NCBI GenBank assembly: GCA_029204225.1
Contig: CM055108.1
Location: forward strand, 25,241,803 to 25,305,802
Reading direction: 5' to 3'
From: Diphasiastrum complanatum
Taxonomy: Eukaryota > Streptophyta > Lycopodiopsida > Lycopodiales > Lycopodiaceae
DNA: 64,000 nt
Shown: in pieces, positions 44,431 to 55,030 of the stretch
How positions within the stretch are numbered: the first letter of the stretch is position 1
Layout: every line of letters starts with the position of its first letter
The notes under the pieces: generated by a model
The model's input: the letters and a program-made list of their open reading frames with translations, nothing else
What the model was told of the DNA's origin: nothing
The model's database searches: none
Made by a program: the position numbers and the translations under genes

Positions 44431-46380
44431 CAAGGGTTGGGCCTTGAAACAAACATTCAAAGCTTTGGAACATTTTGTTGGTTGCTATGAAGTCCACCCT
44501 CTAAGCATGTAATCAACATATCATGCATAGCCTGGAACGAAGCCTACCGCATCCTTAGCATCATTAATGTTCAAGAGGAGGTGTAGGTCAAATTAATGAA
44601 GATAAGTTCACATAACCTTCAGTACATTTATATGCAAGTAGTTTCTATCAAGGCAAAGGGAAGACTCGGTCGCGATGAAGGCCAGCAATACTAACCAAAG
44701 CCATGAACAAATCCTAGTTGATCAACTATCGTAAAACTCAAAACTACAACAATGGAGTGCTAGTGACTATTGCTGCAATGGTGTTCAATGCTGCTATATC
44801 TATTATGGCTTCCCACTTGGATGTGCCACATGTCAAAATTGATGCTTAATACTACAATTGTTCTTAATTCCTACAATATCGTTTATGGTTGCTCGCTTGG
44901 ATGTGCCACATTCCAGAATTGTTGCTTGAAAACTTTTGAGTCGTTATTCATTGACACATGGCAAAATCTGAATGCTCTTCTTGAATCTACTCAACTACGG
45001 TGGGCTTATAATCCTAGAACTTTCTCAAGCACGCAACCTTCCTATGCCCTTGGTTGGTGGTGACTGCTTGATTGCCATGGCAACCATGGTTGCCTATTTG
45101 CTAACCCACCAGGATGTGGGAGTTTTGACTTTCCAATGCAACAACTTTCGAGGTTCATGTGGTTACACCATCCATTATTAAGCCGAGTAGTGACTGTGTG
45201 GAGCGGCAAGTAAGGTGGGGAATTCCAAAAAGAACCCTCTTCAATCAAGCCAATGAGCCATCTAGCAAATGCTACTTTAAATGATATCAACTTTCCTTTT
45301 CTATATTACACCAATAAGTATAGACAAGACAACAGTGCTATGAGATTTACAAAATAAAACTAGTCTTAATAATTATTATCCTTTTTTAAGTACCCAAAAA
45401 AAACTGTGCAAGGAAACTTCGATCGGTCAATCCTCCTTAAGAGGAATTCTTGAAATGTAGAAAATGAATAAAAGCTGCAAGTTGTTCAAGCTGCACCACT
45501 TTTGAGACCTAAGAATTAAAAATCATTGGCATAGTAGTTGCAAAAGCCGCAATGCCCTAATACCATATGATAAACCAATTCTGCTTTGTTTATCAGGTAC
45601 CATAAATTACACTATACAACCATATGTTTTTGAGGTCGCATGATTGTTTGAAGTAGTGCCAATTTTTGCAATACCCATACACTGCAAAATATATGTCTAG
45701 TCATATAGTTGGATCTTACACTCGTGAGGAAGGCCATATTACTGCTTTCTTCCAGAGGCCCATTCTTGTCTAAGCTTAAGAAGTACTCGAACCACCTGTA
45801 AGTTCAGGTGGAATGTGGTAGTAGTGGACAATAAAAATTTATGCACAATGACAACTACTACGTGTACCAAATCTCTCTTGGCAAAAAGAGAGTTCATATT
45901 GGACAATTGTTGTTAGGTTAAGTGATGTTCTGTTTTGTGCATTTAGGGTTTAGTGTTGTTTTGTTTTGTGCATTAGGGTTTAGTGCTGTTTTATTTTGTC
46001 TTTTGTTGTCGCTCTTTGTTAGTGCCAGAAAACTCATGTTCTATGTAGAAGGTTGTCATGCTTTTAGGATTTGCTGTTGTTTTTGCTTTATGCAGTACGG
46101 TACAGCTAAGCTTGTGAAGTTTGTTTTGCATAATAGAAATAAATAGCAAGACACTAATACAATGTTGTTTTCTTTGTTGAGTTAAGTGTTGCTTTGTTTT
46201 GTGCATTCAGGATTTAGTTCTTGTATTCACCAAAGACATTTGCTTTTTTTGTCGCTCTTTCTCAGTATTACAAAACTCATGTTTTGTGTAGAAGGTTGTA
46301 GTTTGCTACTATTTTTACTTGTGCAGTACAACAAAGCTAAGTTTGTGAAGTTTGTTCTGCATAACAGAAACAAGTAGCAA
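44430..46380 (+). repeat. left inverted arm of the Harbinger-related element
   Basis: Shares with the right arm, inverted, 'acattcaaagctttggaa', 'gatgctaaggatgcgg' (as complement), 'tggatgtgccacat', 'cccttggttggtgg' and 'cgctctttgttagtgcc'. Within this arm a unit with 'aaaactcatgtt(c/t)t' and 'gtagaaggttg' occurs twice (about 46030 and 46278). Confidence 0.8.
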
Positions 46381-46799
46381 AGACACTAATATTGCGCTAG
46401 TTTCTTTGCAGGTTTTTGTCTCCCTCATTGAATACTAGCCTAGACAAAGAAAATGAAAATCTTACAATCATTTGCAATGTTGGCTATTTTGAACATGATG
46501 CATATACAAAGGTAGATGCTACTTGTACATTTTTCAACCAATGTGTAGTTCGAAGGTGGTGTCATGATGCTACATTTGTTTTCCTTCTTCTATGGGTGTC
46601 TTGAAGGAAAAAAGTCTAATGTGTGAAAATTTCCAAGAAGCAGAACTGAATGGACACGACTTGACGTGAGTGCACTGCAAATGCAAATGCTTGACCCACA
46701 TATATGCAAAGTGGTATACATGCAAAGTGATGTATGAAATACAAGATGACATTTGGTTGCTATTTATACATTGCACATGAGTTGTCACCATTTCTTATG

Positions 46800-47340
46800 G
46801 CTGAAAGAAAGGATACTTGGGTATCGAGCCCATTGAGTTGGAGTGTGCAGTGGCTATTGTATTGTTTCGACTAGCACACGGGCACAATGCATGACAAGTG
46901 GCTGAAAGATTCAATGTGGGTGCAAGCACAGTTCACAATTACATGTTGATAATCACGTGAATACTCAGCCAGTAGAACATGTTATATTCCAAGTTCATTG
47001 TTATTCCAAATGGACAAATAATGCAAACAATCATCAATCAATTTGAAGAGATAACTGGAATTAAGCAAATATGTGGCGCTATCAATGGCACACATATCAT
47101 ATTACAACAAAAGCCAGCAAACATATTCATGTGGACAATTATTATTCAAGACACAAGATGCATTTAATGCTTCTGCAGGCGGTAGGAGATGCATGCAAGA
47201 TTTCTTGGGACATTGCTTGTCATGCTTCTGGTAAAACACACGACACAACACAACACATCTTCGCATGAGTTTGTTGCACGACAAACTAAGCATGAGATTG
47301 GTTTTGAGAATCGTGCACCCATTCGTTATTGCTAATATTG
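46800..47340 (+). pseudogene. PIF/Harbinger transposase relic (DDE_Tnp_4-like)
   Basis: Reads VAIVLFRLAHGHNA, a stop, QVAERFNVGASTVHNY, then FEEITGIKQICGAINGTHI, and after a frameshift LLQAVGDACKISWDIAC and ASGKTHDTTQHI. Intact family members have a helix-turn-helix like 'VA..fgVg.STV' and 'caGaiDGTHI' with a catalytic Asp, 'Q...D....f.di..G.pGs.HD'. Here the first catalytic Asp is Asn (AINGTH), so the protein would be inactive even without the stops. Confidence 0.85.
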
Positions 47341-47403
47341 CCTATCCACTACGAAGATACATGATAAAGGCATCAACGCACATGAACAAAGGGAAAAGAC
47401 TAG

Positions 47404-47835
47404 TGTTGGCTGGGTATCAAAATTTTTGATACCAGCCAGATCATGGTATTGCAGCTTTCTAAAAAACTTAATACCATTTGGGTATCAATATAAGGAGGTA
47501 TAAGAGTTGTAGACTGGTATAAACCGCATTGGTATCACAAGGGTGATACCAACCGGTTATCAACCCGGGTATAAACTTGTACGAATTGCTAAAAATATGC
47601 TTTTTAAAGATCAATATCATTATTTAAGATAAAATAATCTGAAATATCAAAATAAATTGCTAAAAATAGTACTACTATTGATGCCATGGCAAAAATTTAA
47701 AAAACCTCCCAAACCTGGGTATCATTATGAATAGTAAGATAGTTAATACTGGGTGTCCGGTACTAGACCCTGGTATTAAAATTCATATACCAGTCGGGTA
47801 GGTTTTTTGATACCATGTTGATACCCATTATTGAA
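47404..47835. mobile_element. MITE-like insertion with GGGTATCAA ends
   Basis: About 430 bp starting 'tgttggctgggtatcaaaa' and ending 'ttgataccatgttgatacccatt'. The ends are imperfect inverted repeats built on GGGTATCAA, and further 'ggtatca'/'tgatacc' words recur inside in both orientations. It lies just past the Harbinger transposase relic. Superfamily not assignable. Confidence 0.55.
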
Positions 47836-48198
47836 TGAACCCACATTTCAACAACAATAACACATTCGAATAACACAAAATATCCCAACAACAACAAATG
47901 AAACGACAAGCACAAGGTAAAGTTACAAGAATCTTCAATCATACAAGTAACCCAAGACATATTCCGCAAGAATGGCCAGCAAGAGAGCTTTGTACTGCAA
48001 AAAACTAGGCAAAAATGAGGTAGAATGAGATGACAATCTCATATTGTTGTCTGGTTGCACTAAATATGGGTTTGGTGCCCTAAATTTGGGTAGGATGTCC
48101 AACCCCTAACTACATGGCCTAGTAACCACATAGATGGCTATGACTGGCTATGGCAACCAAGAACTGGCATGCATAAATCCTCCATGTGGCCACGATGT

Positions 48199-48686
48199 CT
48201 TTCAAGTACTCCACCAAGGATCCAAGACTATAAAACTACTACAAGAAAACAATAAGGAATCGGATGGTGGTTAAACCAATCCAACCAAACCTAGATCGAT
48301 AGGATCTAGCCCCCAAGCTATGGATCAATCACACTCAATAGGAGAGAAATCACACCATCAATATGTAGCTACCATCACCAAGATCACGCATACACTAGTG
48401 AGAGCCCTATGGGTACACTTATACTCTCCAAGGCCCATGCACTACTAGTAGTGCACTGTGACACCTCATTGGACACATCAGCAGCCTAACTAGACCACCG
48501 CGTCCACTTCTCTTATGAGTCACTGCTAGACCCATACAAATCCACCATCTTGAGTTTTAGGCCTTCAACCATTAACTATGACATTGAGTCCATAAGTGCC
48601 CCAACTCCTCATAATCATACTTAATTTACGAGTTGAGGTAGGCCTACTGACCTCCTTATGGGACAATAATCTGAGATCAACATGAC
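48199..48686 (-). repeat. gypsy 3' LTR
   Basis: On the minus strand it starts TGTCATG and ends ACTTGAAAG. Matches 50019-50513 along its whole length, including 'gatctagcccccaagcta', 'agtgcactgtgacacctca' and 'gagtcactgctagaccca'. Confidence 0.88.
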
Positions 48687-48746
48687 ATTATTTTTCCCTT
48701 ATTCAAGTTCCATTCTTAGAACTTAAAAAATTAGAGTTGTTCTTTT

Positions 48747-49021
48747 TTAGGCTACCTTCATGTTCCATGAGTCATCATCGTCTGTATGACCTCTCCATCG
48801 AACCAAATGCTCGATAACTATACAATTACGCAATTGTTTAGTTCTACTATCCAAGATCTTCTTAGGTTCAAGTCGAGTCACACATGATGATTCTTTCGAC
48901 AAGTCCAATCGATCTCCAAAACTAAGATAATCCCCTTCACGTAGACTTTTCTTAAGTCGACTTACAATTTGTAATGCTTGTTGGTATGCATTATGCTTGA
49001 ATCCGTCGAAATTCGCAAACA
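48747..49021 (-). pseudogene. gypsy chromodomain fragment
   Basis: The reading frame includes LEPKKILDSRTKQLRN, then VIEHLVRWRGHTDDDDSW. This is the classic chromodomain at the end of chromovirus integrase ('EPe.ILd.R', 'yLVkWkg...e..tWe'). It may bias insertion by binding modified histones in intact relatives. Confidence 0.85.
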
Positions 49022-49174
49022 TACTCAATCCCCCTCTTGAAAATCTCGAGGCAACCTTTTCAAATTAGCATAATGTCTATTATTATCCTGGACACATTGG
49101 ACATTCACACGTGCTATTTGTAGCATTTTTTGCATATCACGTAGAAAATCTACCATCTTTTGAAACTTGATTGT

Positions 49175-49989
49175 TCAAGTTTCAACTATAATGGGCGATC
49201 TAGATTCGTATCCATACATAAGCATAAGTGGGCTATAATCAGTAGCTGAATGTTTAGTTCTTTCCGTCAGTTCATCCAACTCGGGATTATCAGAAGAACT
49301 CAAGCTCAATGTTGTCTCTAGTTTAGCGAATATGGCTGACCAAAAGTGAGTAGTGACCTTCGGATCACGGTCACTCACAATGTCACTCAATAATTTGTAA
49401 AGTCTAAGTAGACACTCAACAAATATTTGAGCCAAATTAGAAGCCTTCGCGATGGTCTTTATCGGCATAAATGTAGCGAATTTGGTAAGAAGGTCGACAC
49501 TACCCAAATTGCATCATTTTGTTTATTCGTCCGTGGTAATTTAACCAAGAAATCCATCGAAATACTATTCCATTTCTTATCAAGGATACTCAATGAATGC
49601 AACAATCCACCAACCTTAAGGCATTCGACCTTCTTTAACTGGCATTGGTCACACTTGACCACATTACATTCTACAAGGGATTTAAGTTTTGGCCAATAAA
49701 AACCTCTTGGTACTAAATCTAAAGTACAATATATGCTTGGATGCCCCACACAAGGTGAGTCATGACATTCACAAAGGACTTTCTTTTGAATCGCATCCAC
49801 ATCTAGCACACATATCTTCACTTTCTTGAACAAAAGTCCATCATGGATAGAGAAGTTATCAACACTCTTTTTATCCTTTCTCCTAGACTGATCGCCTTGT
49901 AAATCAGTCTCGCTTGATGAGTGTGCTAATACTCTCTTCCATAATGGTCCAAAATGTGGGTCTTTCTCTTGAGTACTTTCCAACAGCAA
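49175..49989 (-). pseudogene. gypsy integrase fragment (zinc-binding region and core)
   Basis: Reading down the minus strand: HDGLLFKKVKICV, an HHCC zinc-binding region (CHDSPCVGHPS, then CDQCQLKK), WNSISMDFLVKLP with the first catalytic Asp, then after a frameshift near 49500 VDLLTKFATFMPIK, SDIVSDRDPKVTTHFW with the second Asp, and HSATDYSPLMLMYGYESRSP. The region between second Asp and expected Glu is shortened. Confidence 0.87.
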
Positions 49990-49999
49990 GACCGCCTAG

Positions 50000-50018
50000 C
50001 TTAGACTCTGAGATACCA
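50000..50018 (-). other. gypsy primer-binding site
   Basis: On the minus strand TGGTATCTCAGAG follows the LTR end directly, close to the tRNA-iMet primer complement TGGTATCAGAGC with a 2-base insertion. The pol remnant begins right after it, so the large deletion ends next to the primer site. Confidence 0.75.
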
Positions 50019-50510
50019 CTTTCAAGTCCTCCACCAAGATCCAAGACATGAAATTGCAACAAGAAAACAATAGGAAATCGGATGGTGGATAAACCAACCC
50101 AAAATCTAGATCGATCGGATCTAGCCCCCAAGCTACGGATCAATCTACTCAATAGGAGAGAGGAATGACACCAGCAACATGTAACTACCATCACCTAGAT
50201 CAAACATACACTAGTAAGAGCCCTATGGGTATACTTATACCCTCCAAAGCCCAACACCACTAGCAGTGCACTGTGACACCTCACTGGACACATCAACAAC
50301 CTAACAAGGCCACCTCGTCCACTTCTCCTATGAGTCACTGCTAGACCCATACAAGTCCACCATCTTGAGTTTTAGGCTTCCAACCATTAATTATGACCTT
50401 AATTTCATGAGGGGGCCAACCCCTCATAATCATAATTAATTTACAGGTCAAGATAGGCCTATTGACCTCCTTACAGAATAATAATCCAAGATCAATCCAA
50501 ACGTGGGCAT

Positions 50511-50513
<3 letters not shown>
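50019..50513 (-). repeat. gypsy 5' LTR
   Basis: Partner of 48199-48686. The expected terminal TG on the minus strand reads CG at this copy, a probable point mutation. Confidence 0.87.

Positions 50514-50549
<36 letters not shown>
50514..50549. repeat. (GA)17 microsatellite between inverted GTGGGCATG words
   Basis: A GA run of about 36 bp immediately beside the gypsy LTR end. It is bracketed by GTGGGCATG on the left and CATGCCCAC on the right, a perfect 9-bp inverted pair. Confidence 0.9.
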
Positions 50550-50551
<2 letters not shown>

Positions 50552-51076
50552 ATGCCCACATGTGGAGGGTTTAGATTGGCGAGTTCTTGCCTGTGCGCCA
50601 ACTAGTTTTTAGGCAAAGCAATGTTGTTCTTGCAAGCAATGCTGAAAAATTCCGAAGGTTAAGGTCGTGCCAAATTTTCCCCCAAACTCTTCATTGCCCA
50701 TAAGTACAAGAAGAAAGTATAGTACAACTTCTAAAGGCCATCAATCCCTGATGAGGAGGTTTTGTCTACACCATCATAAGTAGCCTCTTCAGTTACTCTC
50801 TGTTAATTGAAGATTCTTGTAACTTCACCTTGTGCTTGTTGTATCAATTATTGTTGTTGGAATATTTTGTGTCGTTCAAATGTGTTATTGTTGTTGAAAT
50901 GTGGATTCATTCATCCAAGGTATGGAATTTTCGAAACATTTCATGCAGAATACCAAAAATGCTGAAAACAATGATGTTGAGAATATAGAGTAGCCCCCAC
51001 CAAGGCATGCAAATTAGCGGGGTTATCTGGAAAGCCCACTACAAAATGCCATCGTTCTAACCAGTCCCACAAGGAG

Positions 51077-51330
51077 ATGGTTGAGGCTTTTAAGCCTTTT
51101 TCCAATTCATTCGCTAAAATGGAAGAGAAAAAGAAGGATTTGATAAAGCAGCTCCAAGACTCCCGAGCAAAAGTTATTTTTAAGTGTCAAGAGATGATGA
51201 ACCGTTCACAAGAGAGGATGGTAAAAACACAAGAGCGTATGGCAGCAATCATGATGCAATCCATGCAAGCAATGTATGCAAACCTGCAAAGAAAACGACA
51301 TTCTGTAAGTGTGTTGCTACTTGTTTCTCT
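51077..51330 (+). pseudogene. Harbinger-type accessory ORF, coiled-coil end
   Basis: Encodes a Lys/Glu/Met-rich helical stretch (FAKMEEKKKDLIKQLQD, ERMVKTQERMAAIMMQSMQA), then runs into inverted-arm sequence. PIF/Harbinger elements carry a second ORF with a Myb/SANT domain and such a coiled-coil tail. The Myb part is not seen here, so only the tail is left. Assignment rests on location and composition. Confidence 0.5.
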
Positions 51331-52648
51331 TATGCAAAAAACATTTCACAAACTTAGCTTTGGTGTACTGCACAAGTCAAAAACAATAGCAAAGGATAAT
51401 CCCACGACCACCTTCTTTCTACACAGAACATGAGTTTTGTAGCACTGAGAAAAAGCGACAAGAAACAACTGTCTTAGTGTCTTGCTATTTATTTCTATTA
51501 TGCAATACAAACTCACAAGCTTAATTGTACTGCTCTGCATGAAGCAAAAAACAACAACAAACCCTAAACACACGACAACCTTCTACATAGAGCATGAGTT
51601 TTCTGGCACTAACAAAGAGCGACAGCAAAACACAAAACAAAATATCACTAAATCTACAATATATTTTGAACTAAACTTATATTTTGCAATGTATGGGAAA
51701 TGCAAATTTGGCACTACTTAAATTGGCTCATTGGCTTGATTGAAGAGGGTTCTTTTAAAATTTCCCACCTTACCTGCTGCTCCACACAGTCACTACTCGG
51801 CTTAATAAAGGATGGTATAACCACATGAACCTCAAAAGTTGCTGCACTTGAAAGTCATAACTCCCACATCTTGATGGATCAGCAAACAAGTAACCATGGT
51901 TTCCATGACAGTCAAAAGCAGTCGCCACCAACCAAGGGCATAGGAAGGTTGCGTGCTTGAGAGGATTCTAGAATTATAAGCCCACCACAGTTTAGTGATT
52001 TTAAACTTAGCATTCAGACTGCAGCATTAAGCACCATTGCAACATTAAGCATCAATTCTGGCATGTGGCACATCCAAGTGGGCAGCCAGAAAAGATATTG
52101 CAGTATCAAGTACCATTGCAGCAAGCCTGTGAGCATTGGCAGCAACTGTGGTGCCTCAATTTTAACCACAAATGTTTTCTGGATGTAAGTTGTCTGCAGC
52201 CAAGAAAGGAGCCAGAGAAGCAACTTCCTGCCCTTGAAAACACCAAAGGTTCATGTGGCCATTATCCAATGTTCATATGAGAACACAGTCCTCAGAAATG
52301 TTTGAGAAGGCATAGTTGATAGTCCTGGTCCAAATATCTTGAGTGCATAACTGTCGACACTGTACTGTCAACATGCAAATTCGCAAAACATAACCTTAAG
52401 AGTCCTCGCGGCCGAGTCTTCCCTTTGCCCTAATAGAAACTACTTGTGTATATCCCTACTAAAGGTTATGTGAACTTGTCTTCATTAATTTGACCTACAC
52501 CTAATCTTGAGCATTGATGATGCTAAGGATGCGGTAGGCCTCATTCCAGGCTACGCATGATATGTTGATTAAATGCTTAGAGGGTGTATTTCATTCCAAA
52601 CAGCAAAATGTTCCAAAGCTTTGAATGTTTGCTTGAAGGCCCAAATGG
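51290..52648 (-). repeat. right inverted arm of the Harbinger-related element
   Basis: Reverse-complement partner of 44430-46380. Shared blocks listed there. The subterminal unit with 'catgagtttt' and 'caaccttctac(a)tag'-type words occurs twice here too (about 51420 and 51590). Confidence 0.8.
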
Positions 52649-52649
52649 A

Positions 52650-53172
52650 CGAATGTTCACTTAAAAAAAACCTTAATCTTAACCTATGTTAGGGATAAAA
52701 ATTCAGTGCAATCATAGGACCAAAATAGCTTATACGCATCAACAATGTTGCATCTGTGCACATTATAGACACCAGCAAGTACGCCCGGCTGTACTCTATT
52801 CAATCGAAGGCTGTTCACAATAAATAGCTGTAGCTGAGAAGGTTGGCCACAGATGTAGATGTCTGAGGTTCAAACCTACCAAAGGTTTCTCAAGTGATTT
52901 AATAAGCACTCTTTAGATAGGTCCGAGAAAAGCTGGCACTTGCAAATTATGCTGAGACAGCATAACAAGATATAAAAAGACCTGCATCAACTCATCATCC
53001 AAAGCAAAGACCTGAAATCTGAAAACTACATCCTGCCTATCCAATGTCTCACAAGGTTGCTGGCAAAAATATAGACGGCGTGGTATCTCCTGTAAGCTAC
53101 TGCTTATAAGCAGAGTGGAAAGTCATCTCCTCTACTTGAAGACATATGTTATAACAGCAATCAGCTGCACAA
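52650..53172 (+). repeat. dispersed repeat R1, copy 2
   Basis: Matches 29025-29870 in the same orientation. It begins only a few bases beyond the right end of the Harbinger-related element, which suggests that element landed at or near the R1 boundary. Confidence 0.85.
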
Positions 53173-53770
53173 ATGAGGACAGACAGGAGAAAGAAAGAAA
53201 ACATACATACCAGTTTTCAGGCGGATCACTACAAATACGAACTGTGAAGGTATAGACCCAATGACCCTGCTTGGAGCCCTTCTGTGAGGGAAGAGACGAA
53301 ATTGGAGCTAAATTGAAACTGGATCTCTGAGGGAAGAGGCATTCAACTGATTTCCCAGCTGTCCCACAGCTAGGAAAGCCAACCAGGCTGACAGTTAACA
53401 CAGCCAGGCTGTGGGCAGAGCGCAGGCCATGTGGGCAACCCCACGTTTTCCAGCTGCACAGCCTGGCTGTGCGCAGCACATGTTGCCAGAGAGCGCGAGA
53501 GAGAGAGGTCTACTGGTACTTACTAACCTTGGGCGGGGCACCATATTCTGAAAGCGGTTCTATTAGCCGCAATGTGCTAGATCCACGGTTCATCCCAATC
53601 CTTCCAGGTCAAAATTTTTCTGATTGTAAACTTTGGTTGCTTTGAACGGTTTTCTACATCAATGGATATGAAATATTTGCTTCAGGTCTCAAGGTCCACC
53701 AGCATACCAAGGATGCACACCAGCACCAATAGGGAGGACAGCTTCCCAAGATTTTGAGGAGGAAAAAGGA

Positions 53771-53822
<52 letters not shown>

Positions 53823-55030
53823 GAGCTGTTCCATGCTGAGAACTAAATATTGCAATATGTTCTTAGAAAGGAATCTTATCTTCTTCAGCCTTTTGGATGA
53901 ACAAAGAATTTATCACTCACACCTAAAATTAAAATTCGAACAACGAAGTATAGATATGAAGATATTTATGATGAATCATGACAGGCAAAATGTTCTGTTG
54001 TCAAACAAAGACTCTCTAAAAGGGTCTTGTTAATCATAGATGACTGCCGATACAAAAGTTGAAATTACCGCATGTAGCAATACATCATAATATCAATCCC
54101 TCAGAGGACTCACGAAGAGGGGGTAAAACTCCAAGGGAAAAATTGAAGTTTATATATATATATCTATTTGTGCAACTAACCATCAATATATCAGGGCAGC
54201 TGGAAAACTTGATGTAAAAACTTGGAACATTTTGCAAAATAGTCTTGCAGGAGATTCTGATTCCTTAATTTCTGAGTACATGTTCACAAAAATATATGTT
54301 TGTAATCGATAATTTTCCTCCTTTGCAAGTCCCGACGGCCTTCTTTAATTTTACATTACTGACCTTGTTCCCTTTTTTTACTTACATCCACAATTTTTTC
54401 AGGCCAAAGAAGCTTGATGCAAGATTGATCACCAGATAATCTTTCCATCTTTGCATCAATTCCAAACTTCTTCATTATCTGCTACCAACAAAGAGCATTG
54501 GTCCTTAAGTCTCTACTGAGCCGGACGATTAGACAATGCCCGCTCTCGAACTATGTGACTCATGGAAGGCAATACACAAACTTTTGTCTCTAGCACTTTC
54601 ATCCAGGTGATATGAAACTCACGTTACCAGATTGTTTCCTCCTTGTTTGAAACCATTCAAAGTTATATGTGATCCCAAACATTGACATAATAAAACCAGA
54701 CTAGGTATTGATCTTTTGCAACCATTTCTTCTGTTGTAAAAACGTTCTGATATAGTTTTTAATAGTGCTACTCTTCCACTCACATATAAAAACGAAAAAG
54801 GTGATAACAGCAAGCTTTGCTTGAATAAATGCTATTCTCCAGTTCTCTACCTGGCATTCATCTGATTGTCGTTCTTTTCTGGATGGCTGAGGCAGGTATT
54901 AGGCAAGAACAAGCTGTTTCAGATTGATGCCAAGCTAGCATCCCCTGTATTCTAGGGACGTCCAAAAAGTCAGTGCTGGGCCACAAGCAATGCACAGAAA
55001 TTTCTGAATTGGGGATATTGCTGCACTGTC
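53173..55030. other. intergenic/3' flank of mTERF gene
   Basis: Contains a (GA)n tract and a GC-richer patch at 53330-53500, with repeated 'ccaggctg' and 'cagcctggctgtg' words in inverted order. The minus-strand frame 53132-53479 has no recognised domain. The mTERF 3' UTR probably occupies the last few hundred bases before 55031. Confidence 0.45.
53772..53825. repeat. (GA)n microsatellite with one GC interruption
   Basis: About 54 bp GA run, interrupted by 'gcga' near 53809. Confidence 0.95.

Larger units (their letters stand above)
48199..50513 (-). mobile_element. internally deleted Ty3/gypsy chromovirus with both LTRs
   Basis: Two direct repeats of about 490 bp (48199-48686 and 50019-50513) flank about 1.33 kb. 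The internal part encodes, on the minus strand, only the end of pol: integrase zinc-binding region, integrase core and chromodomain. The primer-binding site survives next to the 50019 LTR boundary. Gag, protease, RT and RNase H are gone, so this is a non-autonomous deletion derivative. It is inserted inside the Harbinger-related element. LTR divergence of about 12-15% by eye indicates an old insertion. Confidence 0.88.
44430..52648. mobile_element. PIF/Harbinger-related element with very long inverted arms, carrying nested insertions
   Basis: The outer ends match as inverted repeats beginning TTGGGCCTT (left about 44435, right about 52648). GGGCC-type ends are usual for PIF/Harbinger. The arms are long: 44430-46380 matches the reverse complement of 51290-52648 through many blocks, with some 360 bp at 45290-45650 absent on the right. 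Between the arms lie a decayed Harbinger transposase (46800-47340), a possible MITE (47404-47835), a gypsy element (48199-50513) and a coiled-coil ORF (51077-51320). The structure could be one foldback-like element or two Harbinger copies in opposite orientation. No clean 3-bp target duplication was identified. Confidence 0.65.

Noticed and set aside
52840..52890. tRNA or SINE B-box ('gaggttcaaacct')
   Set aside because: No cloverleaf, no A-box at the right distance and no terminal tail; left as a remark under repeat R1.
53132..53479. 115-codon minus-strand frame downstream of the mTERF gene
   Set aside because: Contains inverted 'ccaggctg' repeats, has no domain, and overlaps the end of repeat R1.
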